NCBI GenBank assembly: GCA_003553005.1
Contig: PUPG01000012.1
Coordinates: 1-12,926 of the forward strand
Source of the DNA: Bacteroidales bacterium
GTDB taxonomy: Bacteria; Bacteroidota; Bacteroidia; Bacteroidales; UBA7960
Reading direction: 5' to 3'
DNA length: 12,926 nt
Shown: positions 1 through 6,931 of the stretch, piece by piece
Numbering within the stretch: position 1 is the first letter of the stretch
How the letters are laid out: the number at the start of each line of letters is the position of its first letter
The notes under the pieces: model-generated
Told to the model about the DNA's origin: nothing
What the model saw: the letters and a program-made list of their open reading frames with translations, nothing else
Databases searched by the model: none
Translations under genes and position numbers: made by a program

Positions 1-418
1 CAAACAGGTCTGCAAACCAAGTCCATAAACGCCTTGGGGTATTGTAGTGAAGGAAGTTCACCTGCCGGAAAACAGGTCGTGGCCGGACGGTTTCCAGTTC
101 ACCGGCCCCGGTAAGCTTGTTGACGGTAATGCTTCCGTGCTGAATAAAGATGCGGAGTTCATCCTCGCGCTGCAGGCTGGTGCGGAATTCATCCTCCCGG
201 TCGATCTGCTCCAGGAAATGCAGGGCCAGCTCCTTGTTGTCGGTGATCTCTTCACCAGGTGGTTTCAGGTTATAGCTTTTCTGTGTGACTATGTAATTTG
301 GGTTCCATTGATGTCGATGATTCAGGGCAATACCAGAAAGCGCATAAATGATGCACATCCCAAAAAAGAAATAGCCCAGGTCCCTGTGTATGGCCCGGTT
401 TATCCGACGCAACTTCAT
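1..418 (-). CDS. PepSY-associated TM helix protein, partial (C-terminus beyond window)
   Basis: Reading the minus strand from the ATG at 416-418 gives an open frame of 139 codons that runs off the left edge. The product starts MKLRRINRAIHRDLGYFFFG and continues with a hydrophobic stretch ending IIYALSGIALNH, followed by WNPNYIV. This combination of a basic N-terminus, an 'HRDLGY' motif, one TM helix (about residues 13-32) and a WNPNY segment is what I know from the Bacteroidota PepSY-associated TM family. These are about 200 aa inner-membrane proteins with further TM helices near the C-terminus, which would lie outside this window. The periplasmic part (about 35-125) is polar, and a second hydrophobic/aromatic region begins near the edge (RRLWTWFADLF). 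An AGGTGG stretch lies just upstream of the ATG; an in-frame GTG two codons earlier is a possible alternative start. Members are often linked to iron or redox uptake, but the role is not established. The family call is fairly firm, the function is not. Confidence 0.75.
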   Translation of the reverse strand, partial: MKLRRINRAIHRDLGYFFFGMCIIYALSGIALNHRHQWNPNYIVTQKSYNLKPPGEEITDNKELALHFLEQIDREDEFRTSLQREDELRIFIQHGSITVNKLTGAGELETVRPRPVFRQVNFLHYNTPRRLWTWFADLF

Positions 419-483
419 AACCACCTGTTTTAAAGACCAATACCCTAATCCAGCCAAGGAATCATATCCTCAGTAAGATAATC

Positions 484-521
484 CATAAAAAAACTGCCGG
501 CACAAAACCATCCGGCAGTTT
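484..521 (-). terminator. Rho-independent terminator of the lipoprotein gene
   Basis: On the minus strand, a perfect 10-bp stem (AAACTGCCGG, 491-500, paired with 512-521) with an 11-nt loop is followed by a run of seven T. It lies 18 bp past the stop codon at 540. It separates the lipoprotein from the PepSY-type gene that follows on the same strand, so the two are probably not mainly co-transcribed. Confidence 0.9.
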
Positions 522-539
522 CTTGAGTATGGGCAGTCA

Positions 540-1010
540 TTACCTTACTTCAAAGCCCTGCAGTTGAACATAGGGTCTGACATTGGGGTCGATTCCGTGT
601 TCTTCCATCATCGCGATGGCTGCTTCGGTACTTTCACATCCATGATCTTCGTCGTGTGCTTCCAGCTCATCCATGTTCATCACCTCAGTATGCATGGTGC
701 CAATGATGGTCAGCTCGCTGCCTTCCATATCGGTATTGAACTGGTTCATATAGTCGCCAAGCAACACCTGGATGCTGAATTCCGCGTCATCCATCTGCGC
801 CACGCGCATTTTATCGCCGCTATGCTGGCACATGTGATCCAGGATACCTTCGAAGCGAACGGTTTGGCCTTCAAAATCCACCGGGTTTTCAACCAGTGTC
901 CGGATTTGAAAGTCTTCGATTCTCTCCTCTGCTTGTTGTTCTTGGGTAGCAGAACCCCCACAGGCAGCCAGGAATACACCTGCAGCCAATACAAAAAACA
1001 ATCTTTTCAT
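540..1010 (-). CDS. Small lipoprotein with OB-fold-like domain and Cys/His motif
   Basis: 156 aa from the ATG at 1008-1010. An upstream in-frame start would add nine residues before the signal peptide, so I prefer the start that begins MKRLFFVLAAGVFLAAC. The lipobox LAAC with Cys17 predicts a lipoprotein that is processed and anchored in the envelope. After an acidic linker, residues about 32-110 read 'NPVDFEGQTVRFEGILDHMC', then a beta-rich segment and 'LTIIGTMHTEV'. This resembles small OB-fold-like domains in which a strand is followed by H-x-C-x-H (His59, Cys61, His63). That motif could bind a metal or sense redox state. A second His/Cys cluster (EAHDEDHGCES) follows near residue 118-128. 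I do not recognise a named family. A stand-alone terminator follows the gene. The CDS is sure; the OB-fold and metal binding are inference. Confidence 0.8.
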   Translation of the reverse strand: MKRLFFVLAAGVFLAACGGSATQEQQAEERIEDFQIRTLVENPVDFEGQTVRFEGILDHMCQHSGDKMRVAQMDDAEFSIQVLLGDYMNQFNTDMEGSELTIIGTMHTEVMNMDELEAHDEDHGCESTEAAIAMMEEHGIDPNVRPYVQLQGFEVR

Positions 1011-1051
1011 TGATCGTACATCATTTAAATGGAACATCGTTTATGGTCAGG

Positions 1052-1059
1052 CAAAAATA
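1052..1059 (-). promoter_or_regulatory. Possible -7 box for the lipoprotein gene
   Basis: The minus strand reads TATTTTTG, an exact fit to the Bacteroidota -7 consensus TAnnTTTG, about 41 bp before the ATG at 1010. I see no TTG at the expected -33 distance, so the call is weak. Confidence 0.4.
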
Positions 1060-1082
1060 ATGAAAAATACCGACCTTTACCC

Positions 1083-1178
1083 CTTTCGTCTTTTCGTCTT
1101 TTCGTCTTTTTGTCATTTCCTCCTTTTGTCCTTTCGTCCTTTCGTCCTTTCGTCCTTTTGTCATTTTGTCTTTTCATC
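1083..1178. repeat. Octamer tandem array (12 units) at the 3' end of the symporter gene
   Basis: Twelve consecutive 8-bp units fill 96 bp. On the plus strand they are variants of CTTTCGTC (TTTTCGTC, CTTTTGTC, ATTTTGTC); on the minus strand they read GAC[G/A]AAA[G/A]. The strand bias is purine/pyrimidine. The array starts inside the last codons of the symporter and includes its stop codon (1161-1163). The long open frames across it in both directions are artefacts of the repeat. Confidence 0.9.
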
Positions 1179-2672
1179 CTTCTCCACCATAGCCTCATAT
1201 AATTCTTCCGCATTCACGGGCTTTTGGGTAAGTTTGCTGGTGATGATGGTAACCATCGTGGCCACGACCACACCCGGGACCAGTTCATACATGCGCTCCT
1301 GCAGTGCCGGGATCTGTATCCATAAAATCACGGTAAGGGCACCAGAGATCATGCCCGCGATCATGCCGGGCCTGGTGGTATTTTTCCAGAACAGCGCCAG
1401 AATGGATGTGGGACCAAAGGCTGCGCCAAGACCGCCCCAGGCAAACAGTACGAGCCAGAAAACCAGCTGTTCGGCCATCAGGCCCAGGGTGAGCGCGATC
1501 AGGACCAGGAGGATCACCACCAGCCGGCTCAGCAGGACCAGTCTTTTCTGGGGAAGGGTTTTGTCTTTATGGATGAGCTTTTCATAGATGTCTCGCACCA
1601 GGGCGGAAGCCGCCACCAGCAGTTGTGAATCGGCGGTGGACATGATTGCGGCGAAGATGGAGGCGATCACCACACCAAATAGTATGGGATGCAAATGCAT
1701 GCTGGCCATCACCGGGTAGATGTTCTCCTGGTCGGCTCCCGGCAGCATGTCCGCTTCCGGGAAATAGATTCTTCCAACCATGCCAGTGATGATGGCGCCG
1801 ATCCCCATCAGCACATTGGCGCCAGTGCCTACCATCGCCACGCGTTTGAGTTTTCCCGGATCCTTGATGGACATGTACCTTGCGATGATATGCGGATTGC
1901 CCGGCGAGCCAAGACCTATGCCCGCAAAGCCGATAAAGGCACCCAAGCTCAGGGCGATGGGATTGAAAAACTGTCCGTCGCCCACACTGCTGGCCAAGGC
2001 ATAAAACTCACCGGGTCCCCCCAGGTGCATGATGGCAATGAATGGTAACACGAGGAGGGCGATGATCATCAATATCCCCTGGATGGTATCCGTCAGGCTT
2101 ACGGCCAGGAACCCACCCACCATGGTATAGAAGAGTACAATCACCGTGGTGATGAGGATACCCTGTGTTTCCGTGATATGAAAACTCGACTCAAAAGCTT
2201 TGCCCCCAGCCACAAACTGCGCAGCAACATAGGCAATCATGAAAATGATGATGATGGTAACCACCACGGCCCGCAACGAGCCATTGTGATCATTAAAGCG
2301 TTCCGCAAAAAAATCCGGGACGGTAATGCAGTCTTTATTTTCGCTAAAGCGCCGGATGCGCGGGGCATAAAAAAAGAACAGGAAAAATTCGACCACGGTG
2401 TAGCCCACCACCGCCCACACGGCAGAAAAACCCATGGAAAAGGCCATGCCGGTGACACCCAGCAACAGCCAGGCACTGCGTCCGCTCACCACTGCTGACA
2501 GCGCCACGACCAGCATGCTCATCTTACGGCCACCAATGAAAAAATGGGAAATGCCTTTCGAGGAAAAACGGGCAGCATAAATGCCAATGATGATAATGAA
2601 TGCCAGGTAACCAATGAAGGACCACAAGGCTACCTGATCAACTTCCATGGCCAGGGTATGTACTTCTTCCAT
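1161..2672 (-). CDS. PutP-type sodium/solute symporter (SSS family)
   Basis: 503 aa from the ATG at 2670-2672. A further upstream start would be TTG and adds no homology; the ATG at 2648 (MEVDQVALWSF) is an equally plausible start and matches the usual PutP N-terminus. About 13 hydrophobic segments run through the protein. PutP landmarks are visible in order: FIGGRKM, SAWLLLGVTGMAF, TVPDFFAERF, YTMVGGFLAVSLTDTIQG, GNPHIIARYM, AAIMSTADSQLLVAASA, FAWGGLGAAFGP and a C-terminal amphipathic tail. These make it a sodium-coupled importer of the proline-symporter branch. The Ser/Thr pair (MST) of the Na2 site is kept, but the position matching E. coli PutP Asp55 is Gly (motif SGRSAW, G64). The substrate is therefore uncertain: an amino acid or related solute. 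It is transcribed alone from a near-consensus promoter about 100 bp upstream. Its last codons (KDEKTK) lie inside an octamer tandem array. Confidence 0.92.
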   Translation of the reverse strand: MEEVHTLAMEVDQVALWSFIGYLAFIIIIGIYAARFSSKGISHFFIGGRKMSMLVVALSAVVSGRSAWLLLGVTGMAFSMGFSAVWAVVGYTVVEFFLFFFYAPRIRRFSENKDCITVPDFFAERFNDHNGSLRAVVVTIIIIFMIAYVAAQFVAGGKAFESSFHITETQGILITTVIVLFYTMVGGFLAVSLTDTIQGILMIIALLVLPFIAIMHLGGPGEFYALASSVGDGQFFNPIALSLGAFIGFAGIGLGSPGNPHIIARYMSIKDPGKLKRVAMVGTGANVLMGIGAIITGMVGRIYFPEADMLPGADQENIYPVMASMHLHPILFGVVIASIFAAIMSTADSQLLVAASALVRDIYEKLIHKDKTLPQKRLVLLSRLVVILLVLIALTLGLMAEQLVFWLVLFAWGGLGAAFGPTSILALFWKNTTRPGMIAGMISGALTVILWIQIPALQERMYELVPGVVVATMVTIITSKLTQKPVNAEELYEAMVEKDEKTK

Positions 2673-2785
2673 AAGCAACGCAAAGGTTAGTTGGTATCTG
2701 TCTGTTAGACACTTGACCAAATAGACAGACCCGGATTTAGTTGACCATCAGGAACAGGCTTTTGCATTCCTCCGTTCCCGACATA

Positions 2786-2816
2786 CAAACCTACGTTTTT
2801 ACAGAAAATAATACAA
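2786..2816 (-). promoter_or_regulatory. Bacteroidota-type promoter of the symporter gene
   Basis: On the minus strand, TTG (2816-2814) is followed after 20 bp by TAGGTTTG (2793-2786), an exact -33/-7 pair for the primary sigma factor of Bacteroidota. The predicted leader is about 105 nt. A GTCTGT/ACAGAC inverted repeat lies inside that leader (2700-2705 and 2725-2730). Confidence 0.7.
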
Positions 2817-2932
2817 GTCCCCAAATGATGAATCGTCAAACAATCATAGACACAGACATAACCCGCAGTTATACAAATATATACGAGGTTTTAATAAGCT
2901 AATCAGAAGTATCCGGATACAGACTTTCATGA

Positions 2933-3048
2933 TGGCCTCGGGTAAACTCAAATCCCGAATCGCTTCGCTTTCGGGACTTCGCTACCGTTCAGCTTCAAAC
3001 CCTTCAACCCCATATCCCCTTAACCCATTGACCCCTTAACCAACTCAC
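2933..3048 (-). repeat. Composite intergenic repeat (octamer run, GTTTGA, GAAGCGATTCGGG, CCCGAGGC)
   Basis: This fills much of the 391-bp gap between the symporter and the ATP-grasp gene (2673-3063). Read on the minus strand, six degenerate 8-bp units of GTTAAGGG type (3048-3001) come first. Then follow GGTTTGAAG, the 17-mer AAGCGAAGCGATTCGGG (2970-2954), and ATTTGAGTTTACCCGAGGC (2953-2935). The core TCCCGAA/TTCGGGA (2953-2959 and 2970-2976) can form a hairpin. Related pieces recur at 6569-6600, 9160-9203 and 10390-10506. No gene is visible in this gap. Confidence 0.7.
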
Positions 3049-3063
3049 CGTTTGCCTCATCCG

Positions 3064-4347
3064 CTATCGATCGGTTTGAAAGGAAAGCCTGCTCACCACA
3101 TCATCATATTTCTGCATCAACTCCTTGTGGTTATCCGCAGCGAGGTAGATGTCTGCCAGCACGTAACTGTAGCTGTCGATGTGGTGTTCTTCCATATCAT
3201 CGAGATGCATGCCTTCCTTCACATTCACCTTGATGGTCAAATCCGGATAGATTTTCCCGAGGCCTTCGATTTCATCTTCTCCCGGAACGCGTGTTACGAC
3301 GCCGCTTTCAAATTCCCGCAGCATGAAGTGGCCTGCGATATGATATTCGCCGTCAAATTTCAGGGGTTTTGGCCTGTTTCCGAGGGCCAGGTTAATGATC
3401 ACGTGATGATGCGACAAGCCATGTACTTTTTCAAACATGTAGGCGTGAGATTGCGACATCCGGGGGTTGATTTCCAGCAAATAGATTTTGTTCTCCTGCT
3501 CGTTGTAAAAAAATTCGATGTTAAATGCCGTGTTGTTCAGGCCGAGTTGCTCCACTACGCGGCGCGCCAGATCAGCCATGCGATACTGCACCTCATGCGG
3601 ATGGGAAGAAGGATAGAGGTAACTGGCCAGGGAGGGGTATCCTTTTGCTTTCATCGTGTCAATAATCCCATAGACCATCACCTGGTAATCATGCACATAA
3701 CCTTCGACAGTAGCCTGGTGTCCACTGATCTGGGTTTCAGCAAACATGGTTTCCTTCATGGAAGAGATGCTTTCAGGCACACCGCAATCTTTAAGCAGCT
3801 CACAGAAAGGTTCTGCAATGTATTGGATATGTTGACGAACCTCTTTAATGGCCTCCTCAAATGCATCCTGGTCAGTAATTTTATAAGCCAGGTAGGAATG
3901 GTAGGATTTGATTGGTTTGATCCAGAAGGGAGGTGCAAATCCAATGTGCTCCCAGGCATCATCGGCAAACGGATCAAATGCCCTGAAATCCGGGATCGCC
4001 TTCGGGATGACCTTTTTCTGCTCCCGGCGACTCCAGTACTTGTGTTCGCATTTAAGGACACTCTCCACGGAGGTTCCTGGCAGACCGTATTTTTCTGCAA
4101 TGATGGGCACCATCAGCGATGCCGGAAAGTCAAAATAGGTGATGATCCCGTCAATCCTCCCGGCTTCATCAATCCTTTCGCACGACTTGTGAATCAAATC
4201 CCTGATGGAGAGGCGATCTACGCCCCGCATCTCATTGAATTTCACTGCGGGAAGAAAATCACACGTTTCAGCCTCAGGCAGGTGCCTCAGCAGCGACAGG
4301 TTGAAATCGTCCAGTCCGATTACAAATATTTGCTTTTTCTCAGCCAT
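3064..4347 (-). CDS. ATP-grasp ligase-like protein
   Basis: 427 aa, cytoplasmic, no signal peptide. The N-terminal preATP-grasp domain starts with a Rossmann-like strand (IFVIGLDDFN, 7-16). The ATP-grasp core covers roughly residues 100-325. The nucleotide-binding lysine is likely in FWIKPIKSYHS (Lys144). The Mg/ATP motif is FNIEFF with Glu278 and LLEINPRMSQSH with Glu292, Asn294 and Arg296. The C-terminal region (326-427) resembles the lid or biotin-carboxylase-like tail. The family joins a carboxylate, activated as acylphosphate, to an amine or thiol; the substrate cannot be read from the sequence. The loop after Lys144 lacks the usual glycines. A strong Shine-Dalgarno (AAAGGAGG, 5 bp before the ATG) fixes the start. 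The gene lies 51 bp downstream of the serine hydrolase on the same strand and is probably co-transcribed. The fold is confident, the specific reaction unknown. Confidence 0.88.
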   Translation of the reverse strand: MAEKKQIFVIGLDDFNLSLLRHLPEAETCDFLPAVKFNEMRGVDRLSIRDLIHKSCERIDEAGRIDGIITYFDFPASLMVPIIAEKYGLPGTSVESVLKCEHKYWSRREQKKVIPKAIPDFRAFDPFADDAWEHIGFAPPFWIKPIKSYHSYLAYKITDQDAFEEAIKEVRQHIQYIAEPFCELLKDCGVPESISSMKETMFAETQISGHQATVEGYVHDYQVMVYGIIDTMKAKGYPSLASYLYPSSHPHEVQYRMADLARRVVEQLGLNNTAFNIEFFYNEQENKIYLLEINPRMSQSHAYMFEKVHGLSHHHVIINLALGNRPKPLKFDGEYHIAGHFMLREFESGVVTRVPGEDEIEGLGKIYPDLTIKVNVKEGMHLDDMEEHHIDSYSYVLADIYLAADNHKELMQKYDDVVSRLSFQTDR

Positions 4348-4352
4348 AATGG

Positions 4353-4360
4353 CCTCCTTT
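4353..4360 (-). promoter_or_regulatory. Unusually strong Shine-Dalgarno site
   Basis: The minus strand reads AAAGGAGG five bases before the ATP-grasp ATG. Strong SD sites are uncommon in Bacteroidota, so this supports the start and suggests independent, efficient translation within the operon. Confidence 0.75.
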
Positions 4361-4398
4361 CATAAAAATTCAGACCTAAAAGCCCACATTAATAAATA

Positions 4399-6396
4399 TC
4401 ACACCATGTCTCGTGGTATCCTTTCATCAAACGACCGGCTATACAGGCGCACATCCCCTTCATAGGCATCCAGCGTAGCCCTGATGATGAAATCGGTGCG
4501 CGTGGATGTCAGCACGGTGCGCGTGACGGTTTTCACTTTCCAATCGTCGCGCCTGAACTCCCGTACGCCCTTCACTTCTCCTCTCACAGTGTCATAGAGA
4601 TTATTATTGTAGGTATACCTTTCCCAGGCATCGCGGCGAAGTTCCATGTTGATATGATTCAGCCGGTATTGTTGGTCATTGTTAATGACATCCAGGATGA
4701 CCTCGTTATTGGCCAGGTTGTGTTTGACGGTCCACTCCCTATGCGCCGGAACCAGCAAAGTGGTATCCAGCTGATCAAGCGGTCCGGGTTTTTCCAAAGC
4801 TTTTTCCGAAGTATCCCTTCCCTGGACCTTCCGCTGCGGCAAGACGATTGAGCTATCGGATGGATATATGGTCAGTTCAGGCGGCTCCGGCGAAGGCCAG
4901 GCGAGCGGCCAGTAAGAGGTAGATATTGAAATCCTGATCATATGTCCCGCCGGCAAGCGTTGGGCGATATAATTCATTGGCACCTCCACGTCATAGGGTT
5001 CACCGGGAACCAGCTCCTTGGGCTGCTCGTGGCTTTCGCGATGGCACAGGTTCAATAAGCCATAGGTTACCCGCGTCGCGCGGCCATCAGGAGCCACGTC
5101 CGACATGCGCACGGCAACCATGGACACCCGCTTGTTGGATGCCACCCTGAGTTTCACAACCGGCCTGCCCATGATCTCATAATCTTCCTTCAGCTCCGGA
5201 CTGTTAAACACGAGCGCGCCGCCATCTTCCTCACGCTGGTCGCTGGGCAAATCAGTCGACTCCTGGTAGGAACACCATTTACCGGCAAAGAGTCCCACAC
5301 TTAAAGGGCTCTGTATCCTGACGGTCTTTTCTTCCTTGGGTGCCTGGTCCTGGTGGCCGATGCACAAGGTGTCCATCTTCATCTCATCCTGCTCCACACG
5401 AGGCGTTGGCCAGGTCTCTTCATCCACCCACCGGCCGGGGCGTTTTGACGACAATGGCGATACGGAATCCTGCACCCAGGCCCTGAGCATGGGTTCATCC
5501 TTCACGCCATTATCGATATGCTTCAGCCATTGATCCCACCAGCGTACAGCCTTTTTCAGGAAGTCAATGGCCGGTCCGGGTCCACCCATATGCGGATATT
5601 TGTGTCCGTAGGCCCCCACAATGCCCTGGCGGGGCACCTTCAGGTTTTCCAGCAGCCGGAAGACCGTGTTTGAATAGCCGTCGGCCCAACCACTTACCGC
5701 CATTACCGGACACTGGATTGCGTCATAATCCTCGCAAACGGATCCATGCTTCCAGAAATCATCCCGCCGTTGGTGCTCCAACCAGTTTTTCAACCACAGG
5801 CCGCTGCCCTCGAGGCGTTCCAGCCACATTGACCGCCATTTCTCCCCTACGATTTCGGGGTCGGGCGGACAACTGTTATTGGAAAACATCACGGATGCCC
5901 AGCTCAGGTTATCTGACAACAGGCAACCACCCATATAGTGTACATCATCAGCATAGCGGTCGTCCGATGAAGCCACGGTGATCACGGCCTTTAGCTCCGG
6001 TGGCTGCAGGGCTGCAATCTGGAGTCCGTTGAAACCACCCCACGAAATACCGATCATGCCCACGCTACCGTCGCACCAGGGCTGCGTGGCAATCCATTTG
6101 ATCACCTCCATGCCATCAAGCAACTCCTGCTGCAGGTATTCATCGCGCAAAATCCCTTCTGAGTCACCGCTTCCACGTAAGTCTACCCGGATTCCCGCAT
6201 ATCCGTTTCGGGCAAAATGGCTGTGCAACTGGTGATCGATGACCGCTTTGGTGTCGCGCTTGCGATAAGGAATGTATTCCAGGATGCCCGGTACCGGTTT
6301 GTTTTCGGCATCAACAGGCAACCATATCTTGGCTGCCAGGTGGGTTCCGTCCTGCATGGGAATCCATGTGTTCTCTATAACCCTGATCTCTTCCAT
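4399..6396 (-). CDS. CocE/NonD family hydrolase (S15 X-Pro dipeptidyl-peptidase fold)
   Basis: 665 aa from the ATG at 6394-6396, with no signal peptide, so probably cytoplasmic. The alpha/beta-hydrolase domain begins with WIPMQDGTHLAAKIWLP (11-27) and includes the DLRGSGDSEG motif (72-81). The nucleophile elbow is GISWGG with Ser118. The acid is Asp239 in SGWADGYSNT and the base His265 in GAYGHKYPH, so the catalytic triad is complete. Residues about 310-560 form the PepX_C-type beta-sandwich (for example YEIMGRPVVKLRVAS and PAGHMIRISISTSYWP). A further tail of about 100 aa is charged and ends IPRDMV. Family members hydrolyse acyl esters, amides or X-Pro dipeptides; this sequence alone does not choose among these. 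It is the first gene of an operon with the ATP-grasp protein and diverges from an amino-acid-type ABC transporter across a 535-bp gap. Confidence 0.92.
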   Translation of the reverse strand: MEEIRVIENTWIPMQDGTHLAAKIWLPVDAENKPVPGILEYIPYRKRDTKAVIDHQLHSHFARNGYAGIRVDLRGSGDSEGILRDEYLQQELLDGMEVIKWIATQPWCDGSVGMIGISWGGFNGLQIAALQPPELKAVITVASSDDRYADDVHYMGGCLLSDNLSWASVMFSNNSCPPDPEIVGEKWRSMWLERLEGSGLWLKNWLEHQRRDDFWKHGSVCEDYDAIQCPVMAVSGWADGYSNTVFRLLENLKVPRQGIVGAYGHKYPHMGGPGPAIDFLKKAVRWWDQWLKHIDNGVKDEPMLRAWVQDSVSPLSSKRPGRWVDEETWPTPRVEQDEMKMDTLCIGHQDQAPKEEKTVRIQSPLSVGLFAGKWCSYQESTDLPSDQREEDGGALVFNSPELKEDYEIMGRPVVKLRVASNKRVSMVAVRMSDVAPDGRATRVTYGLLNLCHRESHEQPKELVPGEPYDVEVPMNYIAQRLPAGHMIRISISTSYWPLAWPSPEPPELTIYPSDSSIVLPQRKVQGRDTSEKALEKPGPLDQLDTTLLVPAHREWTVKHNLANNEVILDVINNDQQYRLNHINMELRRDAWERYTYNNNLYDTVRGEVKGVREFRRDDWKVKTVTRTVLTSTRTDFIIRATLDAYEGDVRLYSRSFDERIPRDMV

Positions 6397-6554
6397 AATA
6401 TTGTTGATTTTAGATTACAAAAACTTTTCAAATGACTGGTTCGAGCGTTTCTAATCGCCAGATATCGTCAGGTAAACAAGTTATCGCACCATGGCTTACC
6501 TACTTACTTTCGTTTTGAGGCTGTGCGGTAGTCCCCAGCTGCAAGCCCTGAGGA

Positions 6555-6600
6555 CGAAGCAATTCGGGAAGCGAAGCGATTCGGGGTTTGGTGTAACCCA
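6555..6600 (+). repeat. Repeat piece with GAAGCGATTCGGG units
   Basis: CGAAGCAATTCGGG (6555-6568) and CGAAGCGATTCGGG (6572-6585) lie 17 bp apart. The stretch AAGCGAAGCGATTCGGG (6569-6585) is identical to the minus strand at 2954-2970. Both copies continue into a similar TTTG...AACCC or TTTG...TACCC tail. Confidence 0.75.
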
Positions 6601-6630
6601 TGACGACCCAGATTCAAATGCCCGGTTCAT

Positions 6631-6645
6631 GTATGTGTCACATAC
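6631..6645. promoter_or_regulatory. Perfect 15-bp palindrome, possible operator
   Basis: GTATGTG-T-CACATAC, two exact 7-bp arms around one base, lies in the divergent gap about 235 bp from the hydrolase start and 285 bp from the permease start. It could be a dimeric regulator site or chance; no regulator gene is visible nearby. Confidence 0.3.
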
Positions 6646-6780
6646 CCATAACAAATCCATGCCATAAGTCCCAAACCCTGAAAATAATTCATAACTACCT
6701 ATTTCAAAGCGTTTTAAATGCTTAATGGGGTCATCCTGCATGGATATTTTCATGAGTAGCCCGTGCAACAACCTGTAGAA

Positions 6781-6816
6781 TTATTTCACGCATGGCTACA
6801 GAATGCCCTGAAATAA
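6781..6816. repeat. Imperfect inverted repeat
   Basis: TTATTTCA (6781-6788) pairs with TGAAATAA (6809-6816), and the inner GCAT (6790-6793) pairs with ATGC (6803-6806). This gives a 12-bp stem with a small internal bulge, followed by A-rich sequence on the plus strand. It lies 115 bp upstream of the permease gene. Its role is unknown. Confidence 0.5.
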
Positions 6817-6931
6817 AAAAACCTTTGCCCAGTCCGTGCAGAGTTACCCGCTTATTGTTGCTGCAAAAATACCTGCTGCCTTTCACGCTTACGTCATTTT
6901 TTCGTAATTTGGCGCCTTCTTAAATGGCCTT

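Larger units (their letters stand above)
6397..6931. other. Divergent intergenic region with repeats and palindromes, no convincing gene
   Basis: This 535-bp gap separates the hydrolase operon (minus) from the ABC transporter (plus) and must hold promoters for both. I find no exact TAnnTTTG box on either strand at a convincing distance. It holds a repeat piece with two GAAGC[A/G]ATTCGGG units (6555-6585), a perfect 15-bp palindrome (6631-6645) and a longer imperfect inverted repeat (6781-6816). A 91-codon minus-strand frame (6496-6771) runs partly through the repeat and has no family resemblance. Confidence 0.6.

Noticed and set aside
47..433. 128-codon plus-strand frame
   Set aside because: It is the antisense of the PepSY-associated TM gene, whose product has recognisable motifs.
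1025..1213. Lys/Arg-rich minus-strand frame
   Set aside because: It is a translation of the octamer array in another frame and overlaps the symporter 3' end.
3052..4365. 437-codon plus-strand frame
   Set aside because: It is the antisense of the ATP-grasp gene, which has clear catalytic motifs and a strong Shine-Dalgarno site.
6496..6771. 91-codon minus-strand frame in the divergent gap
   Set aside because: Part of it translates the GAAGCGATTCGGG repeat, there is no family resemblance, and no start signal is visible.
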